NCBI GenBank assembly: GCA_005784505.1
Contig: VCAZ01000006.1
Span: 8,688,724 to 8,752,723, forward strand
Length of the DNA: 64,000 nt
Source: Bagarius yarrelli
Lineage: Eukaryota; Chordata; Actinopteri; Siluriformes; Sisoridae
Direction of reading: 5' to 3'
Of the stretch, positions 1 to 10,886 are shown in pieces. Under the pieces are notes generated by a model. The model saw nothing but the letters and a program-made list of their open reading frames with translations. It was not told the origin of the DNA and did no database searches. The stretch's first letter is position 1, and each line of letters opens with the position of its first letter. Made by a program: the position numbers and the translations under genes.

Positions 1-1700
1 TTATGCCTTATGAACTTAATATAGGATGACTTCAAAGGTCTAAATATGATTTTCAATATTAATTAACAGCATCATATATGTTTTATGCTATGTGTTAATA
101 AAAATGTTGTAAATTAATAGATATATAAAGTGGACACACACCATTAAAAATACATAAATAAATACATTTTTAGGGAAAAAATACAGTATAAAAAATTAAA
201 AACTAACAATAACCTATAGGAAAGTGCCTTTCCTCAGAATAAACCAATCACATTTAATCTTGTGTGCAAAAGTGTTCCTTATAAAGTTGTCATTAATGAA
301 ATTAAAAAAAAAATAAAGGTTAGCGTTTTTTTTTTTTGTTTTATCCTGGTAGCTGATGCCTGGGTCAACAAAAAACTGATCTTCAGAAAAAATCTATCAA
401 TCAGAAAAGTTAGTTCCAAAACATATGATGTATTAGGGAACACCGTTAAATCTGCTATTTACAAATAATGACATCACCAGAACAATGTGTGAAACCTTAT
501 AGGAGCTGCAGTAATATGGGACAAGAGCCTCTCCTACTTCTTTGTCTGAGCTTTTAAGTGGATTTTCTCTTCCTATAAAAATGATCCGGCTCAACTAACT
601 CCTCTCAAACAATACGCAACATGTTGATTCTGCCCTTGCACATTAGGGGTCTCCAAAGTTCTGTTTTATTAGTAGTAGTAACAGTGCAGAATGGGCGAAG
701 TAAGGGACCCAACCTCATATTATTTTATAGAGCCCAAAATTAATAATGGCACCCATGTGAGGGCTAATTTTCTTTCTCTCTTTATTGGAAGTCAGATCGG
801 TCAGTAGAAGAAAATAAGAACATTACTTTCCGAGAGAGAGATATATATACTGTATATTAAAAGATGAACAATGACAGATGGGACTAACAGCCATTTCTTT
901 GCATTACACAAAATCACTAGAGCCTAGTCACTTGTTTTGGTTACATTTTCCGCATTTTGAATCAACGTTTTTCCTCCCAACCCTTTGTCAATTTTGTCTT
1001 GTCCTTGAATTTTCTTGCTGACTGGTGTGCAGTAGCACCTGCTCCCTCGTGATGGAATGTATCATTCTGTTGGTGGGTAACTCTAACAAATAATCAGGCT
1101 ACTTTAATAACTAAGCTAATTTTAGCCTAAGAGCTAATATTAATTTCTGAATATACTGTATTCCAAATTACATTTTCAAAATGTATCTGGCATTGTTCAG
1201 AAGACAGGTACAAATGCGTGGGTGGCCCATATCTGGCCCCTGTCTGTAGTTTTGGGACCCCTGCTCCTTGAGTTCCTGGAGTTCCTTGTCCATGTATGAA
1301 CAATAATGATTGTTGGACAAAATTTAAATGAGAAACCAACCCATTTTTTTTTTCTTATCAGGCAGTGATGTTTATTTGTGGTAAGAGCTATTCTGGACTC
1401 CCGCCCCATACGCGAGGGCCTGGATAGGATGTTCACTTAATGTTTTTTGATTAGCTAGAATTGCTCAACCAACTTCCATTAGTGGGAGGATCCAGGAAAT
1501 CATCGTTATTATTTTGTAATCTGACATAAAGTGCTTGCGTTCTTGCAGTTATACAGTTATTATTAGGGCATCCCAGAGTGCCGAGCTAAAATCAATTAAG
1601 ACCGCTGGAATCTGATTACATTGGCCTGTTGTGGGTAAGAATTAAGACCCCTGGTACTGTAGCTGTGCAATTTTTTTAGAAATGCAGCTAAATAAATTCG

Positions 1701-1713
1701 CCACTAGATGGCG
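1701..1713 (+). promoter_or_regulatory. CTCF-like binding motif, forward
   Basis: The sequence CCACTAGATGGCG fits every position of the vertebrate CTCF core CCASYAGRKGGCR. It points toward lbx1. A single motif match does not prove occupancy. Confidence 0.5.
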
Positions 1714-3451
1714 ATAGACGTCAAGATTCACATGGCGCGTTGCATTCTAGCAAAAAAAAAAGGAGAGAACTAAAACCTCCTCCACAGGGTGGCACCCTTG
1801 ACATTTTTCTGACCTGAAATTCTATACTACTAGCCGAGTCTACAGAGAACAGATTAATGTCATGTGGGTAACAAACATTCTACTGATTCTCCTAATTAAT
1901 TTACAAACAAATGATTTTGTCATTTGTTACAACGCCTAACTAGCAACAAGCATCTCAGGATGTAGCTTAATGTTCAAATCCATTCACTGTTGATGACATT
2001 TAAGATTTGGGATGATCATATTGCCACCCTGTTGAGGTGGTAAGAGTGTTTGGTAAAATTCAACAATTAACAATGCACAAATTCTTATTGTTCATTTAAA
2101 AAATAGATCAATTTTAATATCAATAATCTAAAGCACTGCAGTGTGAAAGTACTTTGGAAGATTAAGGACTACAGATCCATAGGCCTGGAAGTAGTGGCTG
2201 CAACCCTTAACCCTTTCCTGTGGTCTCCGTGCTTCTCCTGAAATCACTGTAATTACAGTCGGTCACATTGTGCTTTAACGGAAGGTCAAGTAGTATTCAC
2301 AGATGCTTTACTCAAAGGTGCCTGCGGTAGCCTGTAAATACTACATGATCCTGCCTTAATGTGATCTATATTTAAAGGAAGCATAAGCCTTCTCTTTAAC
2401 TTTTGTTTTACAGTCCTGGCATATAATAAAAAATACACCCCATTGATGTAACAGCTCTCAGAATTACAGGAGCAAAGATGGAAACCAAATTGTGCTTTCT
2501 GTGTCATGATACAACAGAAGTGGTCATAAAACTAGAAATAGAGGCTAATGTTTTAATATCTGAGAGCAACGTGATGTGTGGCCTACTATAACTATCATAA
2601 TTATGTCATATGATGTACTTATACCAGAACTAATGACGTAATGACATTTAGTGTTTGTTTATGCAGCTGTAATGGAACAGAGACACTGAGATGGTTAATG
2701 GACAGTGTCTGATATCTTAAAGTTAGCAATGCGACGTCGCCAGTAGGACAAAAAGTGTCCTTTGGGTAGTTGTTTAGGCTGTTAATTGGATTATTATTGG
2801 TTGATTAGATTCTTACTGGAGAATGCTATTATTTTTTTTGTATGCATATTAAAACTGAATTCATAAAGAACTGCTACAACACGATAACGCTCATGAGCGC
2901 CCCTTGTGGGGAGGAATTTGGACACAGTATCTGCTGTATGTTTCACTTCAATGTGCTCCAAGACATAAGTTATTATCTCAATTTCAGAACAAATAAAACT
3001 GTTTTTGTTTTCCCTCCGAATTCAATCTTATAAACTAATCAATGAAGCCAACACAAAGGGAATATATCTGCATTACAACTGCCTCTAGTGTGTTTACAGC
3101 ATAACACTGCCGCCATGCACTAATCTAGTCATAATCATATTTTGTTTTATTTGTTATAAACTATAATGATGTTCTGGAAAACCATAGCAAACGGAATGTG
3201 ACATATATTTAAACAAAGCTTGCTAACAAAGGTGCATAATGAATTAATGAGAAACATTTTTAAGCAAAAGATCATTAATAGGCTTTAAGTGATTACATTT
3301 AATATTGTGTTAGTAAAAACCTATTTTATTTATACCGTTTAAATAACACTGATGTTTGTAATAATTTATAACACATACGTCTATGCTGTAATTAAACAAA
3401 CAAAAAACCCCATTAAAACAGTACCAGCACCACTATCACTTACTTCAGTTT

Positions 3452-3500
<49 letters not shown>

Positions 3501-3509
3501 TACACACAG
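3452..3509. repeat. (TCTG)n(TC)n(CA)n microsatellite
   Basis: A compound tetranucleotide and dinucleotide tract. Open frames across it on both strands are artefacts of the repeat. Confidence 0.95.
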
Positions 3510-4122
3510 GCCTGTTTTTCTTACTATCTTTGAGGACCCAATTATTAAAGCAATAATGCTATGCAAGACCTAATTACAATCTTGACCCTCGGTATTTTTT
3601 TTTACATTAAAAAAAAAATTGTTCTCCATCCAAATGTTTCCAGAAAGCCAAAACAATCAGATGTTCCTAACACAATAGGGACATTTGATCCACAACATGA
3701 CACACACACACACACACCTTGTGTGTTGTGTTGAATAAGCCTCTTTCTCCTTTAAATCTTGGACATTTTGACAGGTCGCATTAAGATCTGCCTGCTCAGC
3801 ATGAACACATCATAAAACTGGACAGGCAATTTCTGTTTTCACCAAATAGCCAGGCTAAGTCGTTCTGCATCTTTGCTTTTAATACAGTAGACAAGCAGCT
3901 TAGCAGCAAGGGAGGTAAAAAAAATATCTGGCTTAGGTATATTTTTCGAGTTATGCCTCTCAGTTCCCTCAGATCCATTTTTCCATTTGAGTTATCAACT
4001 AGAATTAGATTAATATGCAAATTCGTAATGAGGAGCCTCGTGTAATTCTTTCAGTGAAGAGTAATTAATCAACAGTTAAAGGAAATTAATACATATATCA
4101 ATTTTGTCAGGGACACGCTTAG

Positions 4123-4416
4123 TTCAATCGTCCGTAAAATTGAAGTTTGAAGTATTAAGGGGCTCTACAGGAGCGCTATAACTAAAACTTTCAAATACGA
4201 CCTATTTAGCGATCAATCAAGCTTCCCCCTTAGGTTAATCTAGTTAATATTTCACCTCAAATCATACACTTCTCTGACATGTAGTCTCGGAGAAAGTCCA
4301 TGAAAAGTTTTTTTAAAGCGTTAACGACCTGAAATTTTCAGTCCCCGGCGCAATCCGGGGACTTAAGCGGTCAAACAAAATGCGGAATGTTTGGTGTTTT
4401 CTTTCTTTCTTTCTTT

Positions 4417-4456
<40 letters not shown>

Positions 4457-4478
4457 TCGTCCGTCCATCCATCCATCC

Positions 4479-4548
<70 letters not shown>

Positions 4549-4742
4549 GTCATTTAAAACAAATGTCATTAAGAAATATCATTAATAATGTTAAAGAATT
4601 ATATTATTATTATGAAGGGCTCTTCTTCCAGTCGGTACAATTAGGCAGTCATAGAGAGGGAGGATGTGTGTGTGTGTGTGTAAAAACCCCATTGTTTCAG
4701 CAGGGACTCATGCATCAAACTTCAATTTTCCGGACGATTGAA
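4123..4742. repeat. 30-bp inverted-repeat pair enclosing hairpin and microsatellite
   Basis: The left arm (4123-4152, starting TTCAATCGTCCG) recurs as its reverse complement at 4713-4742 with two mismatches in 30 bp. Similarity stops quickly outside the arms. Between them are a GC-rich perfect 9-bp stem (4340-4348 with 4355-4363, loop CGCAAT), the microsatellite at 4400-4548 and AT-rich unique DNA. This could be a small non-autonomous DNA transposon expanded by the microsatellite. No target-site duplication was found, so the class is unknown. Confidence 0.55.
4400..4548. repeat. (CTTT)n(CCAT)n(CTAT)n compound microsatellite
   Basis: Three tetranucleotide runs in series: CTTT, a short CCGT/CCAT bridge, then about 17 CTAT units. 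The 135-codon open frame crossing it is low-complexity and not a gene. The tract sits between the two arms of the inverted repeat at 4123 and 4742. Confidence 0.95.
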
Positions 4743-5651
4743 TTAGTGATTTTTTTTTCTCTCTTTCTTCAGCTGAAATACACTTAAGACTTGGGGATTA
4801 ATTACCACGTTCTGCTCTTTCGGATTGTAGTATTACTTATCTTTGCCACGTTTAACAACACCTCATAAAATAAGGAACTGTGCTCCAGTAACTCTCCTGG
4901 CCCTGACATATAAGCAAACTTTGTATAGACTATTCTCTGTACTATTACTCTGTTGATTCAGCTATAAACATTTTAAAGAGAGATTGCAACTGAGATGGGT
5001 TTAGCTTTATTTTAGAAAGACGTCAGGGATTAATACTATGCGCCATCTTCCTCCACTGATAGTTAGTAACAAGTTAAGCTTTAATGTGCGCTGCCAACCA
5101 GATCCTCTGTCATGCGCCGTAAAACGTGCAAAGAATAAAATAATCTAAAATAAACAAAATATTGTCAAATCAATAAAATCTTATTGTTGTAACCTAAAAT
5201 CAACTTATTTTTTAGGAGATTCTATGTTTATCTAGCATATCAACTACTGACAATGTCAGGAGACATACACCGGAAGTGACGTTGGTATCCACCGTAAATT
5301 ATACATTGTGCCCAACTTCATGTTAGGACAATTTTTAATCTCGAGTCAGATATTATTGGTTTTTGTAAATGGAGAATTTTTAATTTGCCTCATATTAAAA
5401 GAAGTACACATCTTAATGTTTATGCATTTTTTATTCTTAGTCCAAACAACTGCCCCAAATAAAGGGGGGAACTGAGAAAATCCGTATTTATCTCGAATGA
5501 GCAAACTGCTGAAAAAAGCTTAACAATAAAAAAAAAGATATAAAATGATAACCCAAAAATATTAAATAGGTCTAATTTGTGAAATAAGATGATATATTTG
5601 TTAAAACGCAAAAATAAATAACTTATTAAATGATGAAGAGTATGACGAAGA

Positions 5652-5689
<38 letters not shown>

Positions 5690-5697
5690 ATAATAAT
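5652..5697. repeat. (TAC)n(TAA)n microsatellite
   Basis: A trinucleotide run of about 13 TAC units continuing into TAA units. A looser TTA-rich stretch follows at about 5770-5810. Confidence 0.95.
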
Positions 5698-6149
5698 CAT
5701 CATACCCATTTGTATCGTTTTTGTAGTAGGAACTCAGGTATTTTTTATTCCAAATTATTACATTGATAAAATTATTTATTATTATTATTAATATTATTAT
5801 TATTTGTTGTTTGTTGTTTGTTTTTGTTGCTGGTGTACTAGTAGCAGCTTAGATTTGCTATTATTATTTTTTCTTTCTTTTTTTTTTGGTAGTGGTTGCA
5901 TTTAATTTTTAATTATATTTCTGAGGTTATATTTTATAACATATCAAGGGCCCACAAAATTAATGCAACAATAAATTACCAAAAAAAAGAGAATTAAAAT
6001 GATGCAACCGTTTTAAACTGTTTCCCAAAAGACGATCATACAGACACAATAAGGCAGAAGGCCACCTCTTAACAATCCAAGTCAATTTCATTGTAATTCA
6101 TAGACTGGTTTAAAATAGTCGAGAAAAGAAGAAAAAAGAAAGAAAAGGG

Positions 6150-6620
6150 GAGCACATTAATGGACCCAGATGCCCTCGCACGGGACTATGTATGCATTAA
6201 TGCCTTTGTGAAAATTGAGCGAAACACTTTGAAGGGAGGGCTAAGTCAATCCATCAAATTGTCTGAAATTGTGAAGAAAATTCAAAAACCATATGGCCTC
6301 CAAACGCTTGTGTCCTTTTCTGGGCGACGGGACACGCTTGTCTCGGCATTGAGAGCCGCGGGAGGCTGGAGATGCTCCATTGTAGGCTGTCACATGAGGG
6401 AATGCTGCTCATTTGTCCCCGAGTTTCACGCTCTGCGCTAAAAATGACAGCGCCGACGCTTTTCTGCATCCCAACCGCCGAGAAACTGGCCCAAAAACCC
6501 GGTGTTTTCAGGCGGCATTTATACACACATTCAACCAACCAGATTTCTGTTTCTCACATAAATCTATTGAAGGTAGCTCATTGAAAACAGGAGGCGAATG
6601 GGTAAAGGTTACGCCTGTTT
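6150..6620. promoter_or_regulatory. Candidate conserved non-coding block 3' of lbx1
   Basis: A non-repetitive, CpG-containing, GC-richer stretch inside AT-rich flanks, 1.0-1.4 kb past the lbx1 stop codon. Open frames of 69-94 codons overlap on both strands, but none resembles a known protein or has splice or start context, so regulatory DNA is the better reading. In mammals the 3' flank of LBX1 is known regulatory territory and includes a variant associated with scoliosis. Orthology to any particular element is not shown. Confidence 0.35.
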
Positions 6621-7260
6621 AAAATGAAAAAAAGAGGAAAAACAGGCGAGACAGGAAGGGCAAAGGTTAGTTAATGTTTGTAATAGTCTACTTTTGTATA
6701 TAAAAAAACAACACCAAGAAGTCTGATGCAGCACGCGCAGCTGATGTTATAATAAAATAAAACCGTGTAATAAATTATTATTATTTTTTTTAAAACGCTC
6801 CTTAAAATAGAAAAAAAAAAACTAAGCATTGTTACGAGATTTTTTGAGAAAAAAAGCATTTATTTCCTTTAAATACATTACACTTTTTACATTGGGTTTA
6901 AATGGTGTCTTGGGTTAAAAGGCACTTACAGGCATACAAACCATAAGAAATAGATCGAAATGTGACCGTCTATATTGAATTGTCCTGGTTTTTCCCCCTA
7001 CACGCTGTAACGTTAGTATGAACTGATTTATAACAAAATTGGATCTATCAAACGGTGAATATGTTGCAGTCTCATATACGCGTTACATGGACACACACGC
7101 GCTCCACGTGTGAATGCTGTCGACTTTCAGCGGTTTGGAGATATTTATATCAGATTTTTAGTCATTGTAACAAAAATAATAAATGAACATAAAATATAAC
7201 ATGCATTATACATTTTTTTAAAAAACACGGTAAATTCTCTATGTGGCCTAAACGGGCATT

Positions 7261-7263
7261 TTT

Positions 7264-7266
<3 letters not shown>
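7261..7266 (-). terminator. lbx1: Candidate lbx1 poly(A) signal
   Basis: The plus-strand TTTATT reads AATAAA on the gene's strand, about 310 nt past the stop codon. A GT-rich stretch (ccgtgtttttt on the minus strand, near 7215-7228) follows at a suitable distance. A second AATAAA at 6859-6864 (minus) would give a longer 3' UTR. No transcript data are available, so the choice is open. Confidence 0.4.

Positions 7267-7267
<1 letters not shown>

Positions 7268-7347
<80 letters not shown>
7268..7347. repeat. (TG)n(AG)n microsatellite in the lbx1 3' UTR
   Basis: A compound dinucleotide tract, about 14 TG units followed by about 25 AG units with one interruption. It lies between the lbx1 stop codon and the nearest AATAAA, so the mRNA would carry CU repeats followed by CA repeats. 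Long dinucleotide runs of this kind are usually length-polymorphic. Confidence 0.95.
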
Positions 7348-7350
<3 letters not shown>

Positions 7351-7576
7351 GTCAAGATAATTATTGCTTTCCTTCAACAACAGTTTGTTTGAAATAAATA
7401 AGCTACATGATTGCGATGTTTCGATAACTGGAATTGCATAAATAAATTTGTGAAAATTGTCCATGCTTTTGAGTTTTCATTTGTCTTTAGTCTTTTGAAT
7501 ACATTTGGTGCATTAATGGCACTTTAAACTTCAGCGTTTATGGTAAAAGAAGTTCGCAAACGCTAGAATTTGAGCA

Positions 7577-8043
7577 TCAGTCATCCACGTCGATTTCCTC
7601 CTCTTCGTCCTCGGAGCTGTCTTTGCTGGTGGTGTGGTCTGTGAGCGGTGATGGTGGAGAGCCAGGCCTCTGGCTCCCGCACAGCCCCACAGATTCGCTC
7701 ACCGGAGGAGTAGCCGTGCCGTTTGCGCACTTTTCCAGGTCCGCTAATTTGGCCATCTTTTCGAAGGGCACCGAGCCAATGGCTTTGGCCGACTCTACGT
7801 CCGCTTTCATCTCCTCCAGGTCGCGTTTGAGTTTAGCCCGTCGGTTCTGGAACCAGGTGATCACCTGCGCATTGGTTAAACCCAGCTGCTGCGCGATCTG
7901 ATCCCGGTCCGCCGGAGATAAATATTTCTGATAGAGAAACCGCTTCTCCAGCTCATATATCTGATGATTGGTGAAGGCTGTCCTCGACTTTCTCCGTTTT
8001 TTGGGAGTATTCCTCTGGCCAAACAGTGTCATACCGTCTCTTC
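7577..8043 (-). CDS. lbx1: lbx1 coding exon 2 (homeodomain and C-terminus)
   Basis: The acceptor is a T-rich tract ending TTTAG at 8044-8048, and the exon opens GA AGA GAC, completing G109 and continuing R-D-G-M-T-L-F-G-Q. The homeodomain follows, then a serine/proline-rich linker, then the acidic tail and a TGA stop at 7579-7577. The homeodomain shows no changes at the usual helix-3 DNA-contact residues. A longer open frame extends upstream into the intron, but the splice acceptor and family match set the true exon start. Confidence 0.95.
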
Positions 8044-8921
8044 CTAAATAAAAAAAAACAACAACAAAACAAACACACTCAGAATATGACAATAATGTAC
8101 CAAAAAAATCACGGTAACGCTGTCTGAAATAACATCAGCAAAAAGAAGAAGACTCTTTAAATATCATAATAATAATAATAATAATAATAAAAATAATGAT
8201 AATAATAATAATAATAATAAACAAAAACCGTATTATTATTATTTTATTTTTACAGCTTTTGAGCTGCTCTACAATATTATGCTTACAGCGTTTTAATGTA
8301 ACGGAATTTGCCAATAAATTTAATGAATTCACGATGTCTAGCATTTGCTTTTGCAAAAAAATATCCCAAATAGGCATTTTAATTTTACCGCGTCTTAAAG
8401 GTTTCATTATATAAGCCGATATTGATTTTATAGAATTAAATTATTATAGCAAAAGAAATACATGTGCACTGTTCATTTTTAAAATGTACAGACTTGCAGT
8501 AACCAAATATTAGAAAGCAAAGAATTTTCCACAAAATGCAAATAAAGAGTACATATTAATATTTCAGATTTTTAATAAGCAGGTCGATGTATTTACCTTC
8601 AGCGGCCTGCAGAACACTGACTTCGAGCCCTTTGAATGTTTTGCTTGCCAGCTCTTCCAGCGCGCACAGAGGAGAGGTGTGTGTGAGCAGAGCCCGGCTG
8701 CCCAACGCATGAGCCGACGACGGAAGCTTCTCCCCGGCCGAGAGAAGATGCGCAGTGCCACAAAGCGAGTAACTTCGTTTCACAGAGGGTTTGTTTAGTA
8801 TGTCCTCAATGCTGAAGGGCGTGAGAGGCTTGTTGGAGTTTGCAGGAGGAGGCAGATGGTCCAGCGGACTGCGCCTTCTCTCCTCAACCGATGCGCCTTT
8901 CGCGTCTTCTTTGGAGGTCAT
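7577..8921 (-). CDS. lbx1: Ladybird homeobox transcription factor Lbx1 (two exons)
   Basis: The joined exons (8921-8597 and 8043-7577) encode 263 residues, close to the roughly 265-280 usual for vertebrate Lbx1. What is seen: an N-terminus beginning MTSKED, an eh1-type repressor motif FSIEDIL at residues 36-42 (known to recruit Groucho/TLE), the segment LCALEELASKTFKGLEVSVL just before the intron, a homeodomain at about residues 124-183 with the helix-3 core WFQNRRAK, and the acidic C-terminus ending EEIDVDD that marks Lbx1. From family knowledge, Lbx1 is a nuclear DNA-binding repressor needed for migrating hypaxial muscle precursors and dorsal spinal interneuron identity. The start codon at 8921 gives the full family N-terminus. 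Lbx1 is clear over Lbx2 because of the N- and C-terminal match. Whether it is teleost lbx1a or lbx1b was not resolved. The gene is intact, without frameshift. Confidence 0.96.
8044..8596 (-). other. lbx1: lbx1 single intron, 553 bp
   Basis: A compact GT-AG intron between the eh1 region and the homeodomain. It contains an ATA/TAA microsatellite at about 8165-8220 and is otherwise AT-rich. No RNA gene or enhancer-like block was recognised in it. Confidence 0.9.
8597..8921 (-). CDS. lbx1: lbx1 coding exon 1
   Basis: This exon carries residues 1-108 plus the first base of codon 109. It holds the eh1 motif and the conserved region leading to VLQAAEG. The donor reads G|GTAAAT at 8596-8595, a good consensus. 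The intron splits the glycine codon (phase 1), the position expected for vertebrate Lbx1, where the sequence continues RDGMT. Confidence 0.95.
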
Positions 8922-9480
8922 TTTTTTATTTCGTATTTTTAATTTGTGCCGCGAAATTTGAATGATAACAATATGTGAAACTGACAGTCTTATTTTTAGC
9001 AGTTAGATTTGTACTTTTTCTGGACCGAGAAATATGAAAATAAAAACGAATTTGAAGACGCCGTCAAAAAAAAGTATGCAGTTACATGCCCGCTAACATG
9101 GTGTAGTTGGTTTTGCCGCAGGGTTGGAGTACTTCGAATCCTTTAACAGTGCCAATTCTCCTGGCCACAGCTCCTGTGAAAAGGGCTGAAGCTCGACGAG
9201 CTCAACAATCCGAGAGTCTCTGAAGCCTCGGCACAAGCAGCCAGCCTCAAAAGCAGCTGGAATTGACTATACTAACAAGTTATTGTTGATAGCGAGACAA
9301 TCAATTATATCCAGTGGCACTTTCTCTCTCTCTCTCTTCCTCTCTCTCTCCCTGTCTCTCTTTCTTTCCCTCCCTGTCTCTTGCTCTTTGACTATGTTGC
9401 AGTCCAGTGCAAGCTTTAGTGAAGAAGGCGCCCCGTTAATTAGAGGGCATGGCCGGGAGGAGGAGCTCAAACCCGATTAG
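8922..9480 (-). promoter_or_regulatory. lbx1: lbx1 5' UTR and proximal promoter region
   Basis: This is the segment immediately upstream of the lbx1 start codon. The part at 9100-9260 is GC-richer than the surroundings, with several CpGs. A TC-rich microsatellite spans 9321-9385. A weak TATA-like stretch (GATATAATTG on the minus strand, near 9303-9312) would put a start site about 360 nt upstream of the ATG, but this is only a guess. No exact transcription start can be fixed from sequence. Confidence 0.5.
9321..9385. repeat. TC-rich microsatellite upstream of lbx1
   Basis: An imperfect CT/CTTT polypyrimidine run within the region expected to be the lbx1 promoter or 5' UTR. The two open frames that cross it encode only low-complexity serine/leucine or arginine/glutamate repeats and are not genes. 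Confidence 0.9.
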
Positions 9481-9699
9481 AATACTTAATACTCCCACCA
9501 TTTCTTCTATATTAATGATTTGTCGATAGGAATTTTCGTTTTGGTTGAGCTTATTTAACAACCGATGACTCTAAATTTCGTTGTTGCCTGTAATTAACAC
9601 AAACGCATTCGATAGATCTACTTCAAATGAGCATAATATTCCTAGGTATGTTAATACTATAAATTATACACTATTTTTATATAACTTTTTAAAATTACC

Positions 9700-9708
9700 T
9701 TATTATTA

Positions 9709-9752
<44 letters not shown>

Positions 9753-9820
9753 GTAGTAGTAGTAGTAGTAGTAGTATTGTTATTATTATTATTATTATTA
9801 TCATTTATTATTATTATTAT
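9700..9820. repeat. (TTA)n(GTA)n(TTA)n microsatellite
   Basis: A long trinucleotide tract about 0.8 kb upstream of the lbx1 start codon. Its open frames give poly-Tyr, poly-Ile or poly-Ser runs and are not coding. Confidence 0.95.
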
Positions 9821-9860
9821 AAAAGGTATGAGGCAAGGCAGTATATAACAGATGATAACA

Positions 9861-9896
9861 GAGAAGGAGAGAAAGAGAGAGAAAAGGAAAGGGAGA

Positions 9897-9968
<72 letters not shown>

Positions 9969-9969
9969 T
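9861..9969. repeat. (GA)n purine tract
   Basis: About 105 bp of almost pure purine on the plus strand, with a perfect GA core from about 9902 to 9954. It has strong mirror symmetry and follows the TTA tract closely. Confidence 0.95.
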
Positions 9970-9989
9970 CGTCCCTCTCAGCTGCTCCA

Positions 9990-10260
9990 AATCTTCGGTG
10001 CCATAACTCAAGCGCAAAGGGCCAGCACACATCAGCAGTAAGATATTTCATCTCTAAAAATCACCCGCTGCTCTGGCTCCCATATTTCTGGCGTTGGGGA
10101 TATTTTCCCTTTTTTTGGCACGGGATTTGCGCAGCATGTGAAAAGGATAACGCTAAAGTTCTTTATATGCGTGGAAATACAAATCAGCTCTTTCCTGCTT
10201 GCGATTTTTATTTGGTCCATGCGGATAAAATGACATCACACCGTTTCATGGGCTTCTAAT
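9990..10260. promoter_or_regulatory. Candidate lbx1 upstream regulatory block
   Basis: A non-repetitive, GC-richer stretch directly after the GA tract, about 1.1-1.3 kb upstream of the lbx1 start codon. Open frames of 62-135 codons that run into it from the repeat are not gene-like. The call rests only on base composition and position near a developmental gene. Confidence 0.3.
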
Positions 10261-10734
10261 TATTTGCTTGTTGGTCTGTTTGTTTAGGTGTTATTATTAT
10301 TTGTTTTCAGTCATGGGCTATGAAGTTATTTAATTCGAGAAAAGATCATCTTGACACTGTTTTGGCGATTTAAAAGTGTACCAGGCCTGCTCTAGGATTA
10401 TTAGCGAGAGATGTGGAGGATAGATAGAGATTTGTATTTGGCTGTAGTATTTTGGGATAGTTGCTTATGCTCACGATTAAATTGTGTAAATGTTTTTTAA
10501 AACCACTTCTCGTTCGTTTATTTAGTTAAAAGGGTTTAAATACATTTTGGATTGGAGCATATTTAATTTTATACTTATTTCAATGTATGTTTTCCATAAG
10601 AATAAAATTAAAACAGCTTTAATAACCAACTAAAATGAAATTGGTTATTTTTTTTTTTTTTTATTTAAATCTGAAAACTACGTAAACAAATAACAAAATT
10701 AATTATAAGATGAAACTGTAAATCTGCTGTTTTA

Positions 10735-10885
10735 GAAATGCACGACCGTGTAAAATGATTGCGCGTGTACCGTTGCCAAGGATACAGCGCACGTCGGGTG
10801 CGTAACGTGTGACGCACTTCAATGTTACGTGGAGAGAAACCGGAAGACGTTTTTTAACCACAGACTAGACACGTTTTATTTAAAA
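10735..10885 (+). promoter_or_regulatory. CpG-rich promoter-like spot upstream of lbx1
   Basis: This stretch has about a dozen CpGs in 130 bp within an AT-rich, CpG-poor region. It holds a partial RFX-like half-site (GTTGCCAAGG), TGACGCAC (half CRE) and an ETS site (ACCGGAAG). It is followed at 10887 by an ATG with a 51-codon open frame. It lies about 1.9 kb upstream of the lbx1 start codon on the opposite strand, the arrangement expected of a divergent transcript such as the one next to mammalian LBX1. Transcription is not shown. Confidence 0.35.
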
Positions 10886-10886
10886 C

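Larger units (their letters stand above)
1..6149. other. Intergenic DNA 3' of lbx1
   Basis: No gene was recognised in this stretch. It is AT-rich and holds a CTCF-like site at 1701, microsatellites at 3452-3509, 4400-4548 and 5652-5697, an inverted-repeat pair at 4123-4742, and a YY1-like site (AAGATGGCG on the minus strand, about 5042-5050). Short open frames here are mostly tracts of repeats or random AT-rich frames. Confidence 0.7.

Noticed and set aside
2893..2906. GCGCCCCTTGTGGGG as a CTCF site
   Set aside because: The core is one G short, so the alignment to the CTCF pattern breaks.
4380..4787. 135-codon plus-strand frame
   Set aside because: Made mostly of CTTT and CTAT repeats (Ser/Phe/Leu and Ile/Tyr/Leu/Ser runs), with no domain.
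6160..6622. Overlapping frames of 69-94 codons on both strands 3' of lbx1
   Set aside because: No recognised domain, no splice context, and both strands are open at once. A non-coding element is more likely.
7577..8092. 171-codon single-exon reading of the lbx1 homeodomain region starting at 8092
   Set aside because: The first 16 residues are intron sequence (Val/Phe-rich). The family match begins exactly after the TTTAG acceptor.
9581..10259. Several frames of 71-141 codons upstream of lbx1
   Set aside because: All are products of TTA, GTA and GA tracts (poly-Tyr, poly-Ile, Arg-Glu runs).
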